Of a DNA stretch of 7,114 nt, positions 1 through 5,199 are shown piece by piece. Below the pieces are notes generated by a model. It was not told where the DNA came from. It searched no databases and saw nothing but the letters and a program-made list of their open reading frames with translations. How positions within the stretch are numbered: position 1 is the first letter of the stretch; every line of letters begins with the position of its first letter. This DNA comes from Pyrinomonadaceae bacterium (lineage in GTDB: Bacteria > Acidobacteriota > Blastocatellia > Pyrinomonadales > Pyrinomonadaceae): positions 1 to 7,114 of the forward strand of contig JACMLC010000537.1 in the NCBI GenBank assembly GCA_014379795.1, given 5' to 3'. A program made the position numbers and the translations under genes.

Positions 1-180
1 CTCCCACTGGCTTGATCCGCTTTTGATCCCGTGCAGCAACGTGGCCGCTCGACGTTGCATCCGCGCTTGCGCGCTGTAGAGATTGACGGGAAGTCGGGAA
101 ACTGCCAGCCGCCGATATGAGGAACGTAAGTTTTCCTCTCGCGCTCTCCAGATATTCACCGCTCGAAGATTGTTTCTCAT
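1..180 (-). other. Region downstream of the small secreted gene; open frames but no supported gene
   Basis: No gene can be called with confidence here. On the minus strand an ATG at 180-178 abuts the stop codon of the small secreted gene and its frame stays open for 60 codons to the window edge (starts MRNNLRAVNIWRAREE, arginine-rich). It has no visible Shine-Dalgarno sequence. A second minus frame is also open across the same stretch without a start codon, so openness alone is not evidence of coding. The stretch also has a weak dyad GAGGAA (119-124) / TTCCTC (133-138). If a gene continues beyond the window, it could be translationally coupled to the small gene. Confidence 0.2.
36..58. repeat. 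Short inverted repeat, 7-bp arms
   Basis: GCAACGT (36-42) and ACGTTGC (52-58) are perfectly complementary around a 9-base, GC-rich loop. Neither strand has a T-tract after the stem, so it is not an intrinsic terminator. Its role is unknown and it may be chance. Confidence 0.35.
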
Positions 181-393
181 CTAAGCTACAAAACTTGTAG
201 CGAGGGTGATTATGATTTCTAACGTTAACCGGCCCGGGGTTTCGCCCGGTCCCTCGTCCGTTTTGCCCGGAGTCTCGCCCGGGCCTGTGACGCCGGGAGT
301 CTCGCCCGGCCCATCCGCCAACACAACTGGAGCGCTTGCTCCCAAAACCATCATCATCAATGCAATCGCCAACAGCTTTTTCAGCTTCTTCAT
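181..393 (-). CDS. Small secreted protein with three GPGETPG repeats
   Basis: Encodes 70 residues. The start is taken at the ATG at 393 because AGGGG lies 10 bases upstream; a TTG at 411 is in frame but would put that Shine-Dalgarno sequence inside the gene. Residues 1-26 form a classic Sec signal peptide: MKKLKK, then a hydrophobic core with three methionines, ending VLA before Asp27. The mature part is about 44 residues, with GPGETPG three times (residues 28-34, 37-43 and 48-54 approximately) and a hydrophobic beta-branched tail ending SFVA. It has no cysteine, so it is neither a lipoprotein nor disulfide-bonded. A sigma54-type promoter lies about 90 bp upstream and the gene for a sigma54 activator precedes it on the same strand. 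I do not recognise the family. A peptide signal precursor, a secreted effector or an envelope peptide are all possible. The signal peptide, SD and promoter together make it a credible real gene. Confidence 0.72.
   Translation of the reverse strand: MKKLKKLLAIALMMMVLGASAPVVLADGPGETPGVTGPGETPGKTDEGPGETPGRLTLEIIITLATSFVA
185..201. repeat. Perfect 7-bp-arm hairpin over the end of the small gene
   Basis: GCTACAA (185-191) and TTGTAGC (195-201) flank a 3-base loop. The hairpin covers the last codons of the small secreted gene, one base before its stop. In the transcript it could mark or protect the 3' end. There is no following T-run, so it is not a standard terminator. Confidence 0.45.
232..312 (-). 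repeat. Three 21-nt direct repeats encoding GPGETPG
   Basis: Copies lie at 292-312, 265-285 and 232-252, in order of translation. They are separated by 6 and 12 bases, which encode VT and KTDE. The DNA is conserved as well as the peptide: copies 1 and 2 share GGGCGAGACTCC, and copy 3 differs at third positions. This looks like recent in-frame duplication. The C-rich/G-rich block contrasts with the AT-rich DNA around it. Confidence 0.85.
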
Positions 394-482
394 TCTTTCG
401 ATTCCCCTCAAAAGTTTTTTTTAAGATAGTCTGGTTCGTTAAATCAGACAATAAATACTGTCTCTCTTGCCCCTTCCTTATA

Positions 483-497
483 ACAATAAGCGTGCCA
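483..497 (-). promoter_or_regulatory. Sigma54 (-24/-12) promoter for the small secreted gene
   Basis: Read on the minus strand the site is TGGCACG-CTTA-TTGT. The RpoN consensus is TGGCACG-N4-TTGC, so 10 of the 11 defined positions match with exact spacing; only the last C is T. Transcription would start near position 471, giving a leader of about 78 nt before the ATG at 393. The next gene upstream encodes a sigma54 activator, which makes a chance match less likely. Confidence 0.72.
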
Positions 498-530
498 CAT
501 GGGCGCGCGTACCTGCGAGCAGTAGGCAAG

Positions 531-585
531 CTCAACCTCTTCAACAAGTTAAGAGGCTATGGTGAGCAATGTAGGAGAGGTTGAG
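531..585. promoter_or_regulatory. Nested inverted repeats, candidate activator binding site (UAS)
   Basis: CTCAACCTCT (531-540) and AGAGGTTGAG (576-585) are perfect 10-bp inverted repeats, extending inward to 15 bp with two mismatches. Inside them, CCTCTTCAAC (536-545) and GTTAAGAGG (548-556) form a second palindrome with a one-base bulge. The same CCTCTT/AAGAGG word thus occurs three times. The block begins about 34 bp upstream of the promoter's -24 box, somewhat close but compatible with an enhancer-type site for a Fis-HTH activator. The assignment to the neighbouring activator is inference. Confidence 0.5.
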
Positions 586-692
586 AGGTGGCGGATTTTT
601 TGCGGCTGCGGGGCGTGCGGCGAGAGCTAATAAGACGTGTAAATAGCTTGCCTGTTAGACTTTAGGAGCCGTGATAGCGAGTATACAGCGAT

Positions 693-708
693 TGCAAAAA
701 ATTTTGCA
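693..708. repeat. AT-rich palindrome TGCAAAA-AA-TTTTGCA
   Basis: Two perfect 7-bp arms surround a central AA. It lies about 200 bp upstream of the sigma54 promoter, within the usual range of activator sites, and could be a protein-binding site or a bend. No factor can be named. Confidence 0.45.
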
Positions 709-742
709 GTTGATGAGGATGAGAGAAAGGCTTAGACCAAAT

Positions 743-763
743 TGTCATTAAAAGATAATGACA
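743..763. repeat. 8-bp-arm dyad TGTCATTA / TAATGACA
   Basis: Perfect arms at 743-750 and 756-763 flank the 5-base loop AAAGA. It lies about 70 bp past the regulator's stop codon. The AT-rich stem is followed on the minus strand only by ATTTGG, so it is a poor intrinsic terminator. An operator-like site is equally possible. Confidence 0.45.
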
Positions 764-781
764 GGCTTCGATCCGCGCAGA

Positions 782-818
782 CACACGAAACCGGACGAAA
801 GAATTTTTGGTTCGTGTG
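782..818 (-). terminator. Stem-loop just past the regulator's stop, possible transcript end
   Basis: CACACGAAACC (782-792) pairs with GGTTCGTGTG (809-818), leaving one bulged base and a 16-base loop. It starts 15 bases after the TAA at 834-836. No U-tract follows on the minus strand, so it is not a canonical rho-independent terminator. A 3'-end stabilising hairpin is the alternative. Confidence 0.35.
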
Positions 819-833
819 ATTTAGTGGCTGGTA

Positions 834-3800
834 TTACTCTTCCGTTGGAGGCTCAAGCTCCGGATGCGCGATGTTGAATTTGTGCAGCTTGTAATTGAAG
901 GTCTGGCGGCGCAGGCCGAGCAGCTCAGCCGCGCGCGTGGCATTGCCGCTGTGCCGCGCAAGGGCTTCGGAGATCAACTCCCTTTCGATGTGCAGCATGA
1001 TCTCTTTGAAGTTGATAGGCTTTGAGAAATCCAGTTTGAACTGGACGGGCGAAGAAGTGGCGGCGGCGCGCAGGATGTCCGGCGAGAGCGATTCGGCTCC
1101 GACTGTCTGCCCGTCTTCGGCAAAGACGACGATGCGTTCTATCTCGCTGCGCAGTTGCCGCACGTTACCCGGCCACGAATAGCCCGCCAGATAGCCCATC
1201 GCTTCCGGCGTGATTCCCGCCAGACTGCGCTTGTTGCGGCGACAGGTTTCTTCAAAAAAATGAGAAGCCAAAAGCGGGATGTCTTCGGCGCGCTCGCGCA
1301 GGGGAGGCACTTTGATGACAAAAGTATTGAGACGATAAAAAAGGTCTTCGCGGAAACGCCCTTCGCGCACGTCCTGTTCGAGGTCGCGGTTGGTGGCGAC
1401 GATGACGCGGACAGAGACTTTGCGCGGGGCTTCGCCGAGCGGCATGATCTCGCCGCCTTGCAGAAAGCGCAGCAGCTTGGGCTGGACTTCGAGCGCGAGG
1501 TCGCCTATCTCGTCAAGGAAAAGCGTGCCGCCCTCTGCCGCGCGGATGATGCCGCGCTGGTCGCTGACCGCGCCCGTAAAGGCTCCGCGCCGGTGGCCGA
1601 AGAACTGGCTTTCGACCAGATCGCGCGGCGCGGCGGTGCAGTTAAAGGGCAGAAAGATTTTGTCTCGGCGAATGCTCTCTTCGTGCAAGGCGTGTGCGAC
1701 GACTTCTTTTCCCGTGCCGGACTCGCCGACGACTAAGATGGTCGCATCGGAATCTTTCAGCCGCTCCATCCGCGCCAGCACGTCGCGCATCGCAAAGCTG
1801 TTGGCAATCACATTGGGGAAGAGTCCCGAAGAGGTCGGAAGCGCGGAGGCATTAAAGGGACGCGCGCGGCGCATGTCCGTCTTCATGTCAATCATCTGCA
1901 AGGCGAGGCGCGCACAGCCGACGAGCGCGTCGAGGATTTCCGCACGCCGCTCGGACAAGGGAGACGGCGCGCGCAGGTACAGCACAAAAGACCCGCCGTT
2001 GCGTCTGGGCGCAAGCGTCCGGCAATGCTCGTCAAGCGCGCCCGCAGGCAACGCTCTCGATTCGGAAGTCGCGGAGTCGGTCGCGCCCGCACGCCGGCCT
2101 TTGTCTCTGGCAGCGAGGTGGTGTGCGATGGCTTTGGTCGCCCCCTCGCGCTCCGCTGCGTTGAGATCAATGCTGGCCTGCACGTAAATCTGCCCGTCTT
2201 CTTCGGCGACAAAGACCGCCGCGCCGTTTGCGCTGAGCGCGTTTTTGGCTGCGAACATCAGCTCGCGCAGCAGCCGCTCGCGCCCGGAACCCGCGCCCAA
2301 AACCTGCGTGATGAGCGGAGCCACATCCGGCGGAATCAAGTTGATGGCAGACGGCGGCGCGCTTTGCCACGGAGGCATGCGCTCTGCGACCCGACCGGCC
2401 TCTCTGTCCGCGCGCTCGACATCCGTTCCCGCGCCGAGAGCGCGAAACTGCTCTCTGGCTTCTACGAAACGCTCGTGCGCCAGAGGATATTCGCCGCGCC
2501 GCATCAAACTCTCTGCATGCTCAAAGACTGTGACGGCGACTTGATAATTGGCATTCATCGAGCGAAAAGCTTCTTCGGCCTGCTGGAACAGACGCTCGCC
2601 GCGTGAAGGGTCTCGCCGCCGCGAAAAGAAGTTGGCGAGATTGCGTTGCAGAATCGCGTCAAGGTATGGATAAGGCAAGCCTTCCAGCTCTGTGCGCCCA
2701 ATCTCTATCCAGTCTTCGGCGGGCATCCATTTATCGCTGCGCCTGTAGCCTTCGACGATCAACAGTGCGGCTTCGCTGGCAAGTCTTTCATCGCCCGTCT
2801 CTTGCGCTATGTCACGCGCGTTGCGCGCATAGGTCAGCGACAGATGCGTGTTGCGCGCGGAGAGCCACAATCTTGCGAGTGAGACTAAGGCCTGCGCTTC
2901 ATCCTTACGGCTGTTCACTTCTTTGGCAAAGACGAGCGCGGCGCGCAGCAGTTCATTGGCTTCCTGCACACGGCCTTGATATGAGCGCAAAGTTCCCAAA
3001 GTCTCCGTGCAGCGGCCTTCCCATAAACGGTCGCCGAGGTTGCGCGTGATGCCTAGCGCCTGCTGGATGTGGCTTTCCGCCTCTGCCCATTCGCCCGTGT
3101 AGATCGAATTGACGGCGAGATTATTGTAAATGTTGCCGACCAAAGCATGGCTGTGGCTTTCGGCCAGATGCTCAAGCGCGCGATGCAGGCTCTTGCCCGC
3201 TTCATAAAAATTACCCTGAAGCAGCAACATCACGCTGAGATTATTTTGCAGGCGCGCGCGCGTGACTTCATCCGTCGTGTTGCGCAAGAGACGCAAGGCG
3301 CGGCGATAACACATCCCGGCCTCGTCCAAATCACCCTCGTGCCGCGCCACCAGCCCGAGGTTCATATAAGTGATTGCGAGCGCGCGGTCTTTATGTGCGC
3401 GCCTGCCCCACTCGATGGCAATCTCGTAATGCTCGCGTGCCAAGGGCTGCTCAGACAGTTCCCAGTAGGCTCTGCCCAGACAATGATAAGAGCGCGCCAG
3501 ATTGGAGGCATCGCCCGTCGGTTCCAGAATCTCTCGCGCGCGATTGAGCAAGGTGACAGAGCGCGCGAAATCGTTTTCCCAATGCGCGTGCGAGCCGAAT
3601 GCGAGCAGGAGCAGGCCGCGCAGGTGCGCCGGGTATGCATTCAAATTATGAACGTCATACGAAGAGAGCGCACTGAGAGCCTCATCGTACTGTCCCAAGC
3701 CTTCACAAACCTCTGCCAGAGCGACCCGCGCCAGCACGCCGCGCTCACTCTCAAAGTGAGTTGATTCTTCATTGACGAGATTGACCAGCAGCTTATGCGC

Positions 3801-3887
3801 GCTCGACAGATCGCCGCGCTCGCTCAACTTCTGCGCGCGCATGAGCGTGTCTTCGGGGACAATCTGGTTGGTTGAAACGTGCGTCAT
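834..3887 (-). CDS. Sigma54-dependent activator with TPR sensor, GAF-like, AAA+ and Fis HTH domains
   Basis: A 1017-residue bacterial enhancer-binding protein. Residues about 15-480 are a solenoid of at least twelve TPR-like helical pairs (for example NNLAVNSIYTGEWAEAE). Residues about 515-680 look like a GAF-type domain. The AAA+ domain (about 690-925) has Walker A GESGTGKE (721-728), the sigma54-contact loop GAFTGA (768-773), Walker B LFLDEIGD with D792/E793, the arginine-finger segment FREDLFYRLN, and the PLRER sensor region. A Fis-type HTH (about 982-1006) ends the protein. No response-regulator receiver is present, so input probably comes through the TPR/GAF part by ligand or partner protein rather than phosphorelay. 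All key motifs are intact, so it should be an active ATPase able to remodel sigma54 holoenzyme. The start ATG has AGAGAG four bases upstream. The likely local target is the small secreted gene downstream. Confidence 0.93.
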   Translation of the reverse strand: MTHVSTNQIVPEDTLMRAQKLSERGDLSSAHKLLVNLVNEESTHFESERGVLARVALAEVCEGLGQYDEALSALSSYDVHNLNAYPAHLRGLLLLAFGSHAHWENDFARSVTLLNRAREILEPTGDASNLARSYHCLGRAYWELSEQPLAREHYEIAIEWGRRAHKDRALAITYMNLGLVARHEGDLDEAGMCYRRALRLLRNTTDEVTRARLQNNLSVMLLLQGNFYEAGKSLHRALEHLAESHSHALVGNIYNNLAVNSIYTGEWAEAESHIQQALGITRNLGDRLWEGRCTETLGTLRSYQGRVQEANELLRAALVFAKEVNSRKDEAQALVSLARLWLSARNTHLSLTYARNARDIAQETGDERLASEAALLIVEGYRRSDKWMPAEDWIEIGRTELEGLPYPYLDAILQRNLANFFSRRRDPSRGERLFQQAEEAFRSMNANYQVAVTVFEHAESLMRRGEYPLAHERFVEAREQFRALGAGTDVERADREAGRVAERMPPWQSAPPSAINLIPPDVAPLITQVLGAGSGRERLLRELMFAAKNALSANGAAVFVAEEDGQIYVQASIDLNAAEREGATKAIAHHLAARDKGRRAGATDSATSESRALPAGALDEHCRTLAPRRNGGSFVLYLRAPSPLSERRAEILDALVGCARLALQMIDMKTDMRRARPFNASALPTSSGLFPNVIANSFAMRDVLARMERLKDSDATILVVGESGTGKEVVAHALHEESIRRDKIFLPFNCTAAPRDLVESQFFGHRRGAFTGAVSDQRGIIRAAEGGTLFLDEIGDLALEVQPKLLRFLQGGEIMPLGEAPRKVSVRVIVATNRDLEQDVREGRFREDLFYRLNTFVIKVPPLRERAEDIPLLASHFFEETCRRNKRSLAGITPEAMGYLAGYSWPGNVRQLRSEIERIVVFAEDGQTVGAESLSPDILRAAATSSPVQFKLDFSKPINFKEIMLHIERELISEALARHSGNATRAAELLGLRRQTFNYKLHKFNIAHPELEPPTEE

Positions 3888-3962
3888 CAGCTCTCTAAAG
3901 GTCGGAAATGCTGAGTTATGTGTGCAGGCGCTGGATGGTGCGACAGGCGAAATCCATCCGCG

Positions 3963-3971
3963 AGTATAGCA
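3963..3971 (-). promoter_or_regulatory. Candidate extended -10 promoter for the sigma54 activator
   Basis: The minus strand reads TGCTATACT, an extended -10 (TGnTATAAT) with one mismatch. It would give a leader of about 70 nt before the ATG at 3887. No good -35 box is visible upstream, where the large hairpin at 3977-4061 begins. A similar ATGCTATA word precedes the acyltransferase gene. Confidence 0.35.
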
Positions 3972-3976
3972 TAAAA

Positions 3977-4061
3977 CAGTCGGGAGTCTGAGAGTTTAGA
4001 GTCTGGAGTCAAGAAAATTAAAAAGGACTCCGAACTCTCTAAACTCTGAGACTCCTGACTG
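3977..4061. repeat. 85-bp long hairpin of GAGTCT-type repeats in a divergent intergenic region
   Basis: The left arm (3977-4010) and right arm (4026-4061) pair along about 34 bp with two mismatches and a 2-base indel. The 15-base loop is A-rich. Each arm is built from short words (GGAGTCT, AGAGTTTAGAG, GGAGTC), so direct repetition lies inside the inverted repeat. It sits between the start regions of two divergent genes, where a terminator is not expected. A dispersed intergenic repeat or a remnant mobile repeat is more likely. The rest of 3888-4183 shows only the small stem-loop at 4064-4079 and no gene. Confidence 0.8.
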
Positions 4062-4063
4062 CT

Positions 4064-4079
4064 TGCGTGGCAACACGCA
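4064..4079 (+). repeat. GCAA-capped 6-bp stem-loop
   Basis: TGCGTG (4064-4069) and CACGCA (4074-4079) pair around GCAA, a GNRA tetraloop, immediately after the long hairpin. If transcription of the plus-strand gene starts upstream of it, this would be a stable element in the 5' leader. There is no evidence for a specific riboswitch. Confidence 0.4.
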
Positions 4080-4183
4080 GGAGGCGCAGAGCATCTGAAG
4101 AATTCATGCGCCGGTTGAGCCTTGCGATTTACGCTAAAGATAGTTCAAACTACAACTTAACAACTCTTGTATCCGGGTGAATT

Positions 4184-5065
4184 ATGAAACGATTTGTAAC
4201 TTGTGCGCTCGCTCTGGGGATGCTTTCGCTACTCTTTTTGCCATTTGTCCAGCCAGTCGCTGCCCAGCAGCCTGCCAAACAGCAGCCGGTGGCGGCCACC
4301 ACAGCAGCGAAGCCAGACGCCTCTAAGCCCGTAGATGTGAATGCCATCATCCGCGCCTTTACCGCCAAAGAGACGGAATTTCGCCGCGCTCTGAACAACT
4401 ATAATTTCAAGCGCGAGGCTGTGCTGCAAAGCATAGGGATGGGCGGGCAGATTACGGGCGAATATCACCGCGTCTCGAACTTTACTTTCGATGACAGCGG
4501 CACGCGTTACGAAAAGATCGTCTTTTTCCCGATGCCCTCGATGTCATCTGTGACGGCGGAAGATTTGGAAGACCTCGGCGGCGTCAACCAGTTCGCGCTC
4601 GAAGCTTCAAAGATACATCTGTACAACTTCACCTACGTCGGCAAAGAGAAGATAGACGAAGTAGACCTCTATGTCTTTGATGTCGCGCCCAAGATCACGC
4701 CTGATATGAAAAAGTCTAAAGAGCGTTTCTTCCTCGGGCGCGTCTGGATTGACGATCAGGAATTGCAGATCGTCAAGACGCGCGGCAAGGGCGTCCCCGA
4801 AGACAAGAATAACAAGTATCCTAATTTTGAAACCTACCGGCAGCAGATTGACGGGCGCTGGTGGTTTCCCGTCTACGCCTACACAGACGAAGAGTTGATT
4901 TTCGACAGCGGTCAAGCTCTACACGTGCGTGGCCGCGTCAGATACACAGACTACGCACGAGGCCGCAGCGACGTGAGGATCATCGAAGGCGACATCGAAG
5001 ACGATTCAGAGCCGACACCGCCCGTGACCAAACCGAAACCGTCTCCGACTCCATCCAAGCCTTAA
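4184..5065 (+). CDS. Secreted LolA/RseB-like protein of unknown function
   Basis: Encodes 293 residues. A Sec signal peptide spans residues 1-27 (MKR, hydrophobic core, PVAA before Gln28). A Gln/Ala/Pro-rich linker follows, then a beta-rich domain (about 50-270) and a Pro/Thr/Lys tail (PTPPVTKPKPSPTPSKP). Segments such as RFFLGRVWIDDQELQIVKT and the WWFPVYAYTDEEL stretch resemble the half-barrel strands of LolA/RseB-type lipoprotein-sorting folds, where a lipid or lipoprotein is held in a beta cavity. This is fold resemblance by eye, not a family match. No lipobox cysteine is present, so the product is probably periplasmic. The weak GGGTGA at 4175-4180 sits three bases before the ATG. The neighbours give no operon partner: the gene upstream is divergent, and the repeat at 5070 follows four bases after the stop. 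Confidence 0.8.
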   Translation: MKRFVTCALALGMLSLLFLPFVQPVAAQQPAKQQPVAATTAAKPDASKPVDVNAIIRAFTAKETEFRRALNNYNFKREAVLQSIGMGGQITGEYHRVSNFTFDDSGTRYEKIVFFPMPSMSSVTAEDLEDLGGVNQFALEASKIHLYNFTYVGKEKIDEVDLYVFDVAPKITPDMKKSKERFFLGRVWIDDQELQIVKTRGKGVPEDKNNKYPNFETYRQQIDGRWWFPVYAYTDEELIFDSGQALHVRGRVRYTDYARGRSDVRIIEGDIEDDSEPTPPVTKPKPSPTPSKP

Positions 5066-5069
5066 GAGC

Positions 5070-5099
5070 AGGGTGTAGGGGGAAGGGTGTAGGGTGTAG
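5070..5099 (+). repeat. Left copy of a 30-bp inverted G-rich repeat (G-quadruplex-like)
   Basis: The plus strand contains four G-runs in the pattern GGG-TGTA-GGGGG-AA-GGG-TGTA-GGG, which fits the canonical G-quadruplex rule. The inverted partner at 5966-5995 matches at 29 of 30 positions. The copy starts four bases after the stop of the upstream gene, so its transcript would carry a G-rich 3' end. Confidence 0.85.
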
Positions 5100-5157
5100 A
5101 TCACTGGAAGGAGTATTATCTCGTATGACAAAGCAAGATAATACTCCTTTCAGCGAT
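5100..5157. repeat. Hairpin with 22-bp arms and two mismatches
   Basis: Arms 5100-5121 and 5136-5157 pair with two mismatches around a 14-base loop. The core AAGGAGTATTATCT pairs perfectly. It directly abuts the G-rich repeat, lies between the secreted gene and the cassette boundary, and shares the GTATTATC word with the next hairpin. It could act as a terminator-like structure, but no T-run follows. Confidence 0.8.
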
Positions 5158-5183
5158 ATTATCCTGCACTATGCAGGATAATA
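5157..5183. repeat. Perfect 11-bp-arm hairpin next to the cassette boundary
   Basis: TATTATCCTGC (5157-5167) and GCAGGATAATA (5173-5183) pair perfectly around ACTAT. It ends three bases before the GTTAGAC boundary at 5187. Together with the preceding hairpin it gives four alternately oriented copies of a TATTATC word in about 70 bp. Confidence 0.8.
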
Positions 5184-5186
5184 CGC

Positions 5187-5199
5187 GTTAGACGGAACA
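5187..5199 (+). other. Cassette 5' boundary box (GTTAGAC, R'-like) within a 13-bp inverted repeat
   Basis: GTTAGAC fits the integron R' consensus GTTRRRY exactly, with the crossover expected after the G. The 13-mer GTTAGACGGAACA is the perfect reverse complement of 5825-5837 on the far side of the gene. No upstream R'' box exists at the usual distance, so this is not a complete attC site by itself. Confidence 0.6.

Larger units (their letters stand above)
394..833. other. 440-bp dyad-rich intergenic region between regulator and small gene
   Basis: No convincing coding sequence lies here; the plus-strand open frames crossing 206-584 are antisense to the small gene or lack coding character. 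Moving from the regulator's stop toward the small gene the region holds: an imperfect stem-loop (782-818), an AT-rich dyad (743-763), a TGCAAAA palindrome (693-708), nested inverted repeats (531-585), and the sigma54 promoter (483-497). An A-rich run lies just before the small gene's ribosome site. The density of dyads suggests a regulatory region. Confidence 0.6.

Noticed and set aside
206..424. Plus-strand open frame of 72 aa rich in PGVSPGP
   Set aside because: It is the antisense shadow of the GPGETPG repeats. It lacks a signal peptide and Shine-Dalgarno sequence, whereas the minus-strand gene has both.
654..660. Another GTTAGAC box in the left intergenic region, considered as a second cassette boundary
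   Set aside because: A 7-mer is expected about once by chance in both strands of a window this size, and no attC-like partner or inverted match is nearby.
1155..1736. Long plus-strand open frame (193 aa) inside the sigma54 activator
   Set aside because: It lies antisense to the conserved AAA+ domain, where GC-rich codon bias keeps opposite frames open. Its sequence shows no motif of its own.
1390..2187. Plus-strand open frame of 265 aa inside the activator
   Set aside because: Shadow of the AAA+ and GAF-like coding region, Ser/Arg-rich without domain features and with no plausible ribosome site.
3069..3764. Plus-strand open frame of 231 aa antisense to the TPR repeats
   Set aside because: It mirrors the repetitive TPR codons; its protein-like look comes from the reverse complement of helical repeats.
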